Part shown: positions 56,547 through 64,000 of the stretch, piece after piece
Layout of the letters: each line of letters begins with the position of its first letter
Numbering within the stretch: position 1 is the first letter of the stretch
Origin: Gracilibacillus dipsosauri
Lineage (GTDB): Bacteria; Bacillota; Bacilli; Bacillales; Amphibacillaceae
Length of the DNA stretch: 64,000 nucleotides
Assembly (NCBI RefSeq): GCF_003176895.1
Contig: NZ_QGTD01000008.1
Coordinates: 1-64,000, forward strand
Reading direction: 5' to 3'
The notes under the pieces: model-generated
Database searches by the model: none
What the model was told of the DNA's origin: nothing
What the model saw: the letters and a program-made list of their open reading frames with translations, nothing else
Position numbers and translations under genes: made by a program

Positions 56547-56575
56547 TATAATATTGATGAAACATCAAATCGTGA
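56547..56575 (-). promoter_or_regulatory. Sporulation-like promoter of coiled-coil gene A
   Basis: On the minus strand TCACGATTTG, with CACG 15 bases before AATATTATA, one mismatch from CATAnnnTA. The same TCACGATTTG and spacing precede paralogue B. Confidence 0.45.
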
Positions 56576-56857
56576 CAAATGTGCTAGTTTTTGTAGTAAT
56601 GAGATTAGTTAAAGTGGTTGCACAAAGAAAAGAATGTTCCTTAACAAATCTGGATAATGAGCAATCGATAATTCCTCATATCTAAAAATGGATAAACTAT
56701 CGAAAAACTACACTCCTAATTGGATTATTCTATTCTTGGAAGCTAATTTTCTTCAGAATTACGAAAGTCATGGTTGTTGTTACATCTGTGCGGAGTACTA
56801 TTAGTATGATATTCACCTAACTTCCTAAATATCATGATATTTCCGCTAATTCACTAA

Positions 56858-56886
56858 AACGTTTTGCTGCACATTGTCATAGGCTA
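56858..56886 (+). promoter_or_regulatory. Late mother-cell promoter of KVYDW gene A
   Basis: AACG, 16 bases, CATAGGCTA. The -10 is identical to that of paralogue B and matches the CATAnnnTA consensus of the late mother-cell sigma factor. Confidence 0.65.
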
Positions 56887-56921
56887 TATGGACATTAATC
56901 TTATTTGGAGGTGTTTGCACG

Positions 56922-57599
56922 ATGCAAGCAGAGAATTTAGTAGGAGGGCAGGAGCTTCTGTGTATAAATACAGAGAAGGTATATGATTGGATTTTAAATG
57001 AAGCTTCCTTTGATCTCAGTCTAAATGATTTAGACTTACCGGTAAATCCTGTTACAGGTACTCAATTAGAGTGTGATGATATTGATCTTGATACGGTTTC
57101 TTGTACAGTTGCTCCAGCCGAAATTGATCCAATTGTCGTATTAGACAGAGAAAATCAAGTTTTTATGCTTGATGGAGAAGAAGTAACACTACAACTCGTA
57201 AATATTCGAAAAAACTTTGAAGTGACGATTTTTGTTAACCTAGTGGCTGAGCTTGGAGGAGCACAGGTAGAAGTTGGTTCGGCAGATTTTACCCGCTGTG
57301 AGCAAGTAATTCTTTGTGCTCCAACAGGAACAGACATAAATGTAACTTTTACGGACTTAGATTGCTTTGTATGTACTGCAACTTGTGATCCTGGTACGAC
57401 AACAGAAGTAGATGAGTTGGATGTAACCGTAACTGTTCGTCTTTGCCAAAGCATTCAATCTACTTTCCCAGTAACACTTGAGCTTGAAGCAGCTTTCTGT
57501 GAACCAAGAGACATTTTACCATTCCCACCATGCCCAGCTCCAACAATGCCAGCGCAATGTCCGGTTGTTTTCCCGAACAGCAATGGTAATAACAGATAA
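56922..57599 (+). CDS. Cys-rich KVYDW protein A, predicted spore-surface
   Basis: A 225-aa acidic protein without signal peptide or membrane segment, with twelve Cys residues, beta-strand alternation throughout and a Pro-rich end (PRDILPFPPCPAP). The ELLCINTEKVYDW start recalls a 'KVYDW' opening seen in some predicted spore or surface proteins of Firmicutes. All twelve Cys residues are kept in paralogue B, so disulfide cross-linking in an insoluble spore layer is plausible. GGAGGTG ribosome site. Promoter and terminator are also shared with paralogue B. Function is inferred, not shown. Confidence 0.65.
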   Translation: MQAENLVGGQELLCINTEKVYDWILNEASFDLSLNDLDLPVNPVTGTQLECDDIDLDTVSCTVAPAEIDPIVVLDRENQVFMLDGEEVTLQLVNIRKNFEVTIFVNLVAELGGAQVEVGSADFTRCEQVILCAPTGTDINVTFTDLDCFVCTATCDPGTTTEVDELDVTVTVRLCQSIQSTFPVTLELEAAFCEPRDILPFPPCPAPTMPAQCPVVFPNSNGNNR

Positions 57600-57615
57600 G
57601 CTAAGATCATAAAGA

Positions 57616-57648
57616 TAAAGAGAGGAGAGTCCTCTCTTTATTTTTTTC
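57616..57648 (+). terminator. Terminator of KVYDW gene A
   Basis: TAAAGAGAGGA pairs with TCCTCTCTTTA over 3 bases, then seven T. Its 3' arm is the same as that of paralogue B's terminator. Confidence 0.88.
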
Positions 57649-57708
57649 GAGTAATTTTAAGATCCTGACTCATGTATAGAAAAAAACTGTTAGCATGGAG
57701 GTGCAAGC

Positions 57709-58284
57709 ATGAACTCAATTCATTCACTACAGCGTAAAATGAAAGAATGGAAGAGTGTTCAATCTTCCCAATGGAATGAAGTCAGAGATTTAATTGCTGC
57801 TTTAGATACGAGTCAATCATTAAATATTGTTAGTTTTTTTACTTATTCTCTTAATATTACACATGCACAAGGATATGATAATTATTGCCTCGGAAGTTAT
57901 CATATTAAGAATATCGGAACAAAGCCTCTTATCAATCCCTATATTTGTATAAAGTTATCCGATGAATCTATATTGGAGTTCTCTGGGAAATACCTTTATA
58001 AAAATTTTCAGAAGTCAATTCGAGTTGCTAATGCATGGGAACGCTTGAATGAATCGACAGATAAACAGGAATTTTGGTTAAGGCCAACCCATACTCAAAT
58101 ATTGAATCCATTTGAAACGTTAACCTTTCCGAATTTTCAAATTAAATGGAATCCTGAGGATACTTATTCTGAAAGTATACAGGGCTTTACATATGGTGAC
58201 GAGCTATCAAATGGGCAAAATTCCCTTAATACCATTCATATAAATGGCTCCATCCAATTGAGGGAGGGTGAAGAGGATGAATAA
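57709..58284 (+). CDS. Unknown 191-aa protein of the spore-surface locus
   Basis: No recognised family. An N-terminal helix (about 1-30) is followed by a beta-rich domain with many Asn, Tyr and Trp (YSLNITHAQGYDNYCLGSYH, then KNIGTKPLINPYICIKL), resembling a beta-sandwich such as phage-tail or coat proteins. No signal peptide. ATGGAGGTG ribosome site. The end overlaps the next gene by 8 bases, so the two are expressed together. Confidence 0.6.
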   Translation: MNSIHSLQRKMKEWKSVQSSQWNEVRDLIAALDTSQSLNIVSFFTYSLNITHAQGYDNYCLGSYHIKNIGTKPLINPYICIKLSDESILEFSGKYLYKNFQKSIRVANAWERLNESTDKQEFWLRPTHTQILNPFETLTFPNFQIKWNPEDTYSESIQGFTYGDELSNGQNSLNTIHINGSIQLREGEEDE

Positions 58285-58573
58285 TGGAAACCAAGAATGG
58301 ATGAAGCAATTTTTTGATCAGTATGTAAAGGATTTTACACATCATGAAGGCAATCGTAGTTTTGTTTTTCTTGAAAATCATACGTTACAAATGGTCATGA
58401 CTTATTTATTCATGCACTTAGAGAATCAACCAATAACTCAAAAGAAAGAAGATATTTCAACAGAAGATTTCGAGCAATTAGAAAGGCTTTTAGATGAAAT
58501 GATAGAGGAGAGTAACATGGCACACAAAGAAATGATCACGATACTTCAAGAAAAGCTGAACACGTCTTCTTAA
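58277..58573 (+). CDS. Unknown 98-aa helical acidic protein
   Basis: Overlaps the preceding gene. Mostly helical with a very acidic second half (EDFEQLERLLDEMIEESNM), likely a small partner or chaperone of the 191-aa protein. The ATG is used; a GTG three codons earlier is also in frame and closer to GAGGG. No family recognised. Confidence 0.55.
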   Translation: MNNGNQEWMKQFFDQYVKDFTHHEGNRSFVFLENHTLQMVMTYLFMHLENQPITQKKEDISTEDFEQLERLLDEMIEESNMAHKEMITILQEKLNTSS

Positions 58574-58672
58574 ATATCCCAATGGAAAGAAACCCCAACG
58601 CATTTTTCAAATAATAAAACCTACAGATGATTACCAGTTTTCATTAACTGGTACGTGAAGGGTTGTTAGAAT

Positions 58673-59914
58673 GTGAAAAGTATAGAAAAGTGGTTATACT
58701 TACCAATCGAAGTAAAGGTAAGAGAGCAAGATGCTAAGCTAATATTAGCCTATCATGCGCTTAAGGAAGGATACCATGTCATGATAGGAGATCATATTCA
58801 AGTCGAAATGGCTTTAGAGAGCTTTCCAAAAGGTATCTTTTTTTCTAAAGGTGGCCCCCATGGTTTTAGAAAAAGAGTAATTACACACGCTAAGGACCAT
58901 GGACATTTAGTGGTGGAGTTAGATGAAGAAGGCTTATTAATTCAAAAAAAATCATATTTAATGGATCGTATGAGAAGGGATACTCTTTTACATGTTTCCA
59001 AGGAATTTTGTTGGGGAAGCCATCAAAAAAGGTCCATTACAAGTGCAAATCCAGATCTTACGAATCGCTGTCATGAGGTAGGTAACCCAAGATTTGATTT
59101 ATTACAGCCCAAATATCGGACGATCTATGAGGAAGAGGCTCAATCGATAAAGGATCAATACGGGAACTTTATTCTTGTTAATACAAGATTTTCTCAATAT
59201 AATACAGCAAAGGGAAAGAAGGAAAATACGTATTATCAATTTATTAAGCAATTATATAATAGATTCCTAGATTTAGTCGAAGAGTTATGTAAAAAATTCC
59301 CACAGTACACCATAGTTATACGACCACATCCTGGCGAAGACTTTAACTCCTATCGAAAATACTTCTCTGGCTATAAAAATGTCCATGTTGTCCATGAGGG
59401 AAGTATTATAAAATGGTTAATGGCTGCTCAAGTAATTATTCATAATGGATGTACCTCTGGTATAGAAGCATTCCTTTTAAATAAACCGCTTATTTCTTTT
59501 ATCCCATTTGCCACAAAAGAATTAGACCTCCCCAATCAATTAGGGAGGAAAGCAAAAAGTTATAAAGAAGTTATTTCTATACTAGAAAACATTTTTTCCT
59601 CTCAGTCGATACTAACTTCAGAAGAGAAAGAGCAGCAGCGTAGGTTGTTGTCCAACTTTTATAAATGGGATGATAATAGCTATTCTTATACCTCAATTTT
59701 ACAATATTGTAGAGATCTTCAACTACCATCACATGTTACACCGAAAAATCCGAAACGGCTCTCGTTGAATAGAAAACATAGAAAACGAAAATTCACTCTT
59801 ACAGGAGAAGAGATTTCAGATTTTTTTTCGAGGCTAGATCAAATTGAAGGCAATTCTACATCCTATCAAATAGTACCAATAGCTGCTAATTTATATAAAC
59901 TTAGTCTTAAGTAG
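58673..59914 (+). CDS. Surface-carbohydrate transferase-like protein
   Basis: A 413-aa cytosolic protein of the GT-B-like fold seen in CDP-glycerol glycerophosphotransferases and 'surface carbohydrate biosynthesis' proteins. VIRPHPGED is the donor-site region; HNGCTSGIEAFLLNKPLISF matches their C-terminal signature. An N-terminal half binds the acceptor. A basic tail (NRKHRKRK) may contact membrane or acceptor. GTG start after GAAGGG. Probably adds sugar or polyol phosphate to a spore or cell-surface polymer; the donor is unknown. Confidence 0.72.
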   Translation: MKSIEKWLYLPIEVKVREQDAKLILAYHALKEGYHVMIGDHIQVEMALESFPKGIFFSKGGPHGFRKRVITHAKDHGHLVVELDEEGLLIQKKSYLMDRMRRDTLLHVSKEFCWGSHQKRSITSANPDLTNRCHEVGNPRFDLLQPKYRTIYEEEAQSIKDQYGNFILVNTRFSQYNTAKGKKENTYYQFIKQLYNRFLDLVEELCKKFPQYTIVIRPHPGEDFNSYRKYFSGYKNVHVVHEGSIIKWLMAAQVIIHNGCTSGIEAFLLNKPLISFIPFATKELDLPNQLGRKAKSYKEVISILENIFSSQSILTSEEKEQQRRLLSNFYKWDDNSYSYTSILQYCRDLQLPSHVTPKNPKRLSLNRKHRKRKFTLTGEEISDFFSRLDQIEGNSTSYQIVPIAANLYKLSLK

Positions 59915-59953
59915 TTCAGTGAGGGATGAACAATCCCCCACTGATAAATACCT

Positions 59954-60091
59954 CTATTTTAAACAACATCCTCCACGACGTCTAATAATTGCTTTTTTCT
60001 TAACAGAGGATGAAATAACAATTGGTTCATTGGAATTGGAATTCTCGGAGTTATTTTGTCTATTTTTACCTGACTTATCCTTTGCCTTCAT
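59954..60091 (-). CDS. 45-aa peptide ending RRRGGCCLK
   Basis: An ATG frame with AAGGAG 8 bases upstream, read opposite to a spurious plus-strand frame. The first half is Lys/Ser/Asn-rich (MKAKDKSGKNRQNNSENSNS); the end is basic and Cys-rich (VKKKAIIRRRGGCCLK). No signal peptide. It sits just before coiled-coil gene B on the same strand sense and within the spore-surface locus, so it may be a small coat or appendage peptide. No homologue recognised. Confidence 0.55.
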   Translation of the reverse strand: MKAKDKSGKNRQNNSENSNSNEPIVISSSVKKKAIIRRRGGCCLK

Positions 60092-60232
60092 GAAAACAGC
60101 TCCTTCATACTTTATATTTCATTATAGTAAATTGAGTTAAATTTGGAATGGGCAAATTCACAATAACTAGAAAAAAAGGCAATGGACATCTAGTGAGATT
60201 AGCCCATGTAGTTATTACGTAAGCAAATATTG

Positions 60233-60652
60233 CTAGAATAATTTAATGCTATTACTGGGTGGAATGTAATTTTGTTTTACTGGTTGGATGTGAGAAGGCT
60301 TCCATTCATGATGATTTTTCTCAGATGGATTTGTTCTGTGTAAGGAATGAAGTATCGTTTGAATTTGGCGATACTCAGATTGATTATTCTTAGGAGCTAT
60401 TAGATCCGGCTCGTCTATTGATCTTAGGTTCTGTATTCGTTCATTATGCTGATCCAAATCCTTTTTTAGTTCGGTAATTTGGTTATCCGTTTTGTTCATG
60501 CTGGAGTTTACTTTGTTTAATAGCTCCTCCACCCGTAGATCTTCTATGTCCTTCTTAATTAATTCAACCTCTTGTTTTAATTGCGTGATCGATTGCTGAA
60601 GAGTGCTGATAGGATCGGTTATTCTTTCATCACTTACATTCTCTTCATTCAT
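60233..60652 (-). CDS. Coiled-coil protein B, paralogue of A
   Basis: A 139-aa shortened relative of coiled-coil protein A: heptads from about 15 to 80 (SITQLKQEVELIKKDIEDLR, LLNKVNSSMNKTDNQITEL) and the shared motif NQSEYRQIQTILHSLH. It lacks A's N-terminal 75 and C-terminal 180 residues. AAAGGAG ribosome site. It is divergent from KVYDW protein B, as A is from KVYDW protein A. Confidence 0.7.
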   Translation of the reverse strand: MNEENVSDERITDPISTLQQSITQLKQEVELIKKDIEDLRVEELLNKVNSSMNKTDNQITELKKDLDQHNERIQNLRSIDEPDLIAPKNNQSEYRQIQTILHSLHRTNPSEKNHHEWKPSHIQPVKQNYIPPSNSIKLF

Positions 60653-60695
60653 TTCGAATCTCCTTTCAATGATTATCCTTCCATGTTACTTATTC

Positions 60696-60723
60696 TATCG
60701 TATGGTTGATTGCCCAAATCGTG
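60696..60723 (-). promoter_or_regulatory. Sporulation-like promoter of coiled-coil gene B
   Basis: On the minus strand CACG, 15 bases, CATACGATA, a full CATAnnnTA match, with TCACGATTTG shared with paralogue A's promoter. Confidence 0.6.
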
Positions 60724-60763
60724 ATTAGTCTTAACCTAATGAGTAAAATCTAGCGAGTGTATG

Positions 60764-60792
60764 AACCAATTAATCCATTACATCATAGGCTA
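60764..60792 (+). promoter_or_regulatory. Late mother-cell promoter of KVYDW gene B
   Basis: AACC, 16 bases, CATAGGCTA; same -10 and spacing as for paralogue A. Confidence 0.65.
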
Positions 60793-60866
60793 TAAGTGAA
60801 AATTCTCTAATCTCTTTCTCTTCCAATGAAAAGAAGAGCGATCAATCTTTTTAGGAGGTGTATATT

Positions 60867-61667
60867 TTGAATTGTTATCAAGTCGACGGAGAGCAAGAAA
60901 TTCTTTGTATTAATACGAAAAAAGTTTACGACTGGATTTTAAATGAAGCAGAATTTGATTTAACTTTAAACAATCTAGATTTACCTGTAAATCCAGTTAC
61001 AGGTATACAATTAGAATGTGATGATATAGACCTTAATAGCGTTAGTTGTACGGTTACACCAACAGAAACAGATCCCATTACAATATTAGGCAGAGAGAAC
61101 CAACTCGTTTTTATAGATGGTGAGGAAGTAGTTCTCCAAATCGTCAATATTCGCAAAAATTTTGAGGTAACGGTATTTGTGAACTTAATCGCTGCATTAG
61201 GTGGTGCTACAGTAGAAGTCGGTTCCGTTGAATTTTCTCGCTGTGAACAAGTAATTATGTGTGCTCCCGATGGAACGGATATTGACGTAATCAATGTAGA
61301 CTTAGACTGTTTTGTTTGTACTACTAGTTGTGAACCTGGCACAACGACAGAGGTGGATGAGCTAGATGTGACTGTCAATGTTCGTTTATGCCAGAGCATT
61401 CAATCAACATTTGATGTAACACTGGAAATTGAAGCGGCTTTCTGTCAACCAAGAGACATTTTACCATTCCCGCCATGTCCAGCTCCAACCATTCCATTAC
61501 AATGCCCTGTTGTGTTCCCCAATAATAATGTTATAGAAAAAAAGCATGAGATGAAGGAGGATTTTCATCCACCTGAACTAAATGACTTTCAGGAGCTAAT
61601 GGAAAATCATCACACAGCAATTCATGATGCAAGCATGGATACAAATGAAATGAAAGATAATGAATAA
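60867..61667 (+). CDS. Cys-rich KVYDW protein B, predicted spore-surface
   Basis: A 266-aa paralogue of KVYDW protein A, clearly alike along its first 215 residues, keeping all twelve Cys residues and the PRDILPFPPCPAP end. It adds about 45 residues rich in Glu, His and Met (FHPPELNDFQELMENHHTAI). TTG is the likely start: AGGAGG lies 8 bases upstream, whereas a GTG three codons earlier is inside the ribosome site. Expected to be a late mother-cell product, by promoter. Confidence 0.66.
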   Translation: MNCYQVDGEQEILCINTKKVYDWILNEAEFDLTLNNLDLPVNPVTGIQLECDDIDLNSVSCTVTPTETDPITILGRENQLVFIDGEEVVLQIVNIRKNFEVTVFVNLIAALGGATVEVGSVEFSRCEQVIMCAPDGTDIDVINVDLDCFVCTTSCEPGTTTEVDELDVTVNVRLCQSIQSTFDVTLEIEAAFCQPRDILPFPPCPAPTIPLQCPVVFPNNNVIEKKHEMKEDFHPPELNDFQELMENHHTAIHDASMDTNEMKDNE

Positions 61668-61700
61668 AGGGAGGATAATACCCTCTCTTTATTTTTTTTT
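61665..61700 (+). terminator. Terminator of KVYDW gene B
   Basis: TAAAGGGAGG (beginning at the stop codon) pairs with CCTCTCTTTA with one G-T, then nine T. Confidence 0.85.
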
Positions 61701-61884
61701 GGAAGCTTAAGATTAGCTTATGAAAAACAAAAAAAGTGGAATAGGTCGATATAAGAGAACCTGTTAAAATACATAAATTGCTCAAAAGCTTAAGGATTAA
61801 AAAATGGGTTGAAAATATAGGCCATGCTCTTTAACTAATAAGCTCCCCTTTAATATATATATTAGAGTACACAAGATAAGGAAG

Positions 61885-62040
61885 GCTCAAGAAATGGAAG
61901 GAGCATGGGTGAAGATAACTAAATCAGAGTTAACCGTCCGCAAGACCACCACTTCAGGATGTGAAAGTAACGCGGTCCGACCGGATATTAGTCACTAAAC
62001 ATTCTGTTAAGTTTCGTTAATGAATAATCCTCCATGATGG
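61885..62040 (+). ncRNA. Structured leader RNA, possible EAR element
   Basis: About 150 nt of unusually GC-rich, non-coding sequence upstream of a polysaccharide dehydratase gene. GGT-gaaga-TAACT pairs with AGTTA-ACC; GTC-cgcaa-GAC and CGGT-ccg-ACCG form further hairpins; CATGG near the start can pair with CCATG near the end. Context (before an epsC/CapD-like gene) and general look suggest the eps-associated RNA, which promotes antitermination in Bacillus exopolysaccharide operons. The family call is from context and incomplete memory and needs a covariance search. Confidence 0.5.
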
Positions 62041-62162
62041 TAGTCTCGCTTTATCACAAACGGATATTAACTTGGTAAATTGAAAATGGCTTCAACAGAA
62101 AGACAAGAGGCCTTATGGATGAAAGGTACGGGGAATAATTTGCAATGAAAGAGGGAGATGTT

Positions 62163-63164
62163 GTGTATTTTGAAAATAAAAGAATTTTAATCATTGGAGG
62201 TACTGGGACTATAGGTACAAGCCTTGTAGGATACCTATTAAAAGAAAATCCACAAATTATAAAAATATTGAGTCGTGATGAATATAAGCAACACATGATG
62301 AAGGAAGCTTTTGATTATCATGAGAAATTACATTTTATTATCGGAGATGCACGTGAGTATGACAGTTTAATCGAAGCAATGGATAGGATAGATTATGTCA
62401 TACATGTTGCGGCAATGAAGAGAGTAGAAGTCTGTGAAAGTAATCCATTTGAGGCAGTAAGAACGAATGTGATGGGAACGTATAACGTAATGAAAGCAGC
62501 AACTCAACAACATGTCAAAAAGGTTGTGTTTACAAGCTCAGACAAAGCGATATCACCAACCAATGCTTATGGAGCAACAAAGCTTCTAGCGGAAAGAATG
62601 ATAGCAGCTACTGAAAAAAATAAAGAATCGTCTACTATTTTTGCTAGTGTTCGTTTCGGCAATGTTATGGGCTCAAGAGGATCAGTCATTCCATTATTCA
62701 TTGAACAGATTAAAAACAACCAAAGAATCAATGTGACAAATAAGAACATGACGAGGTTTATGATGACACTGGAGCAAGCTACAGAATTAACCTTAAAAGC
62801 TTTAAGAGAAGCGCAAGGTGGAGAAGTATTTGTCTTGAAAATGCCTGTCATTCAATTAGGGCTGCTAGCGGAGGTTTTAATCGAAGAGATAGCAAAACAA
62901 AATAGATTAAGAGAAGATGGTATAGAAGTAAAGGTTACAGGACTTCGAACTGGTGAGAAGATGTATGAAGAATTAATGACAATGGATGAATCCAAAACAG
63001 CATTAGAGTTACAAGATATGTACATCATTCCAAGTCTATCGAATAACAACAAGGCGTACGAAGGGGCAAAGAAAGCTGATATACGAACCTACAGCTCGTC
63101 CAGTCAAAAAGCCTTAGATCGAGAAGGATTACGGGCATTATTAAAGAAAGCTGGATTCATTTAA
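62163..63164 (+). CDS. UDP-sugar 4,6-dehydratase (PseB/CapD-like)
   Basis: Extended short-chain dehydrogenase, 333 aa. NAD(P) fold GGTGTIGTSLVGYLL, then GDARE, AAMKRVEVCESNPFEAVRTN, TSSDKAISPTNAYGATK with the Tyr-x3-Lys pair, and FGNVMGSRGSVIPLF, the pattern of UDP-GlcNAc inverting 4,6-dehydratases. It would make 4-keto-6-deoxy sugars for rare sugars on spores, flagella or polysaccharide. GTG is chosen because GAGGGAG is 7 bases upstream; an ATG six codons earlier precedes that site. Confidence 0.8.
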   Translation: MYFENKRILIIGGTGTIGTSLVGYLLKENPQIIKILSRDEYKQHMMKEAFDYHEKLHFIIGDAREYDSLIEAMDRIDYVIHVAAMKRVEVCESNPFEAVRTNVMGTYNVMKAATQQHVKKVVFTSSDKAISPTNAYGATKLLAERMIAATEKNKESSTIFASVRFGNVMGSRGSVIPLFIEQIKNNQRINVTNKNMTRFMMTLEQATELTLKALREAQGGEVFVLKMPVIQLGLLAEVLIEEIAKQNRLREDGIEVKVTGLRTGEKMYEELMTMDESKTALELQDMYIIPSLSNNNKAYEGAKKADIRTYSSSSQKALDREGLRALLKKAGFI

Positions 63165-63189
63165 TTAAGAGGAAGAGGAGAAGGTTCCA

Positions 63190-64000
63190 ATGGATAGTTT
63201 TTTGCAAAATTATTGGTCTGTTTATCTTGATTATCTTCAAGACTTTGAAAGTTTAGAATATTTAGGATTTTCTTTACCATTTTTGTGTCATTTACCAAGC
63301 TACCTTCTACCAAAACCATCTTTATTAACACAAATCGAAAAAATGGATCGCAAACATTTAAGAAATCATGTCCAAAACCAAAAAGAAATACAAACCGTTT
63401 TTAATCAATTTGTTGCTACACATACCAAACCAAAAAGAAGAGTAGAAAATGGAAAGGTTGTCTTACATGTAGATAAATTACTACGCTTTCCACCATCAAC
63501 AATGCAAAGTCATTTCGATCGTAAGAAAACGATTCTATTAATTAATAGCAATGGGCCAAAACAAAAACAAGTAAAGCCAAGTCTAAAAACACAATCACCA
63601 CGAACATACCGCGCAAAAACGGAAGGGAAGGCTATTCCGCTAACGAACACGGTCAGGGTTAGCAAATCAAAACTAAAGGGAAAATCCAGATCGAATTATC
63701 GTGTAACTCAAAATATGCTCACCTATTATCTGCAAAACTACACAGGAGAAGTCGAGAGTGCTATTAAAGAAGCTCAACAAAAAGCGAGACAAATATTAGC
63801 AGGATTTAAAAATCATCCTATTTATAGCGATCCAGCCTTCCAAAAATGGTTATTAAACAATATTTTAGTAGTTATTAGACAAATATCTGCTGCCGTTGGT
63901 TTTCTAAAGAGAGTACCTGTCTCATGCTTAGTTGTGTCTACGACCCATAGTTATGTAAGTCGAATTCTTTCTATTGTAGCTGCTGAAAAAGGAATACCAT
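63190..64000 (+). CDS. Glycosyltransferase-like protein, cut by window end
   Basis: An open frame of 270 codons without stop, starting 25 bases after the dehydratase; GAGGAGAAGG precedes the ATG. The first 180 residues are polar and basic; KVPVS-type VPVSCLVVSTTHSYVSRILS then AAEKGIP resembles the middle of GT-B-like surface carbohydrate enzymes, where a statement of 'old' address leads into a GIPT..QHG segment. The C-terminal half lies outside the window, so the call is tentative. It likely acts in the same glycan pathway. Confidence 0.5.
   Translation, partial: MDSFLQNYWSVYLDYLQDFESLEYLGFSLPFLCHLPSYLLPKPSLLTQIEKMDRKHLRNHVQNQKEIQTVFNQFVATHTKPKRRVENGKVVLHVDKLLRFPPSTMQSHFDRKKTILLINSNGPKQKQVKPSLKTQSPRTYRAKTEGKAIPLTNTVRVSKSKLKGKSRSNYRVTQNMLTYYLQNYTGEVESAIKEAQQKARQILAGFKNHPIYSDPAFQKWLLNNILVVIRQISAAVGFLKRVPVSCLVVSTTHSYVSRILSIVAAEKGIP

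Noticed and set aside
59919-60140. 73-aa plus-strand frame
   Set aside because: No ribosome site; it is opposite the better-supported 45-aa minus-strand gene.
60926-61399. 157-aa minus-strand frame opposite KVYDW gene B
   Set aside because: Also present opposite KVYDW gene A as a shorter frame; it follows from the codon pattern of the real gene and has no ribosome site.
61909-61998. 29-aa GTG frame behind AAGGAG
   Set aside because: It lies inside the structured RNA, is short and has ordinary composition; the RNA explanation fits better.

Overview
The window is about 64 kb of low-GC DNA from an endospore-forming member of the Bacillaceae. Sporulation genes (sspI, gerE, ytxC), a Bacillus-type gene order (phoPR-polA-mutM-coaE, speD-nrdR-dnaB-dnaI-ytxC-thrS, infC-rpmI-rplT-ysdABC, pheST-rnhC-zapA-polX-mutS2-trxA-uvrC-yslB-sdhCAB-gerE), two T-box leaders, an L20 leader and many TTG/GTG starts with strong Shine-Dalgarno sites support this. 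Base composition and gene order fit a halotolerant genus such as Gracilibacillus, Oceanobacillus or Virgibacillus, but the genus cannot be fixed from sequence reading alone.

Layout. 1-500: a three-copy 51-bp tandem repeat and the phoPR control region. 0.5-9.6 kb: phosphate two-component system, hflKC, a phosphatase, polA, mutM, coaE. 9.6-17.3 kb: speD behind a long leader, nrdR, the helicase-loading genes dnaB-dnaI, ytxC, and thrS behind a T-box. 17.3-23.7 kb: a 54-aa zinc-ribbon gene, alsT, the infC-rpmI-rplT operon behind an L20 leader, ysdA, a TVP38-type membrane protein, ysdB, a dUTPase and ysdC. 23.9-28.6 kb: accessory genes, including a 1099-aa cell-wall-anchored arabinanase-like protein with LPDTA anchor, cre-like sites and a pair of palindromic operators. 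28.0-47.0 kb: core genes again (sspI, ysgA, pheST behind a T-box, rnhC, zapA, cvpA, polX, mutS2, yshE, trxA, uvrC, yslB, sdhCAB), with a nine-copy 20-bp tandem array between pheT and rnhC. 47.3-55.2 kb: an ABC exporter with its TetR regulator, gerE, a cysteine hydrolase, a beta-propeller membrane protein, a minimal tyrosine recombinase, a cation/proton antiporter and a methyltransferase.

55.4-64.0 kb is the most unusual part. A divergent pair (a coiled-coil gene on the minus strand and a Cys-rich 'KVYDW' protein gene on the plus strand) occurs twice, with similar promoters in both directions and similar terminators. The promoters look like those read by the late mother-cell sigma factor (AAC[G/C]-16-CATAGGCTA before both KVYDW genes). 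Between and after the two copies lie unknown genes, two carbohydrate-transfer-type genes, a UDP-sugar 4,6-dehydratase and a structured RNA that may be an eps-associated (EAR) element. My inference is an undescribed spore-surface (coat, exosporium or appendage) and glycan locus.

Small genes found by hand include a 26-aa membrane peptide after yshE, a 54-aa CxxC protein after alsT, a 45-aa Arg/Cys-ended peptide in the spore-surface locus, and an acetyltransferase remnant before polA.
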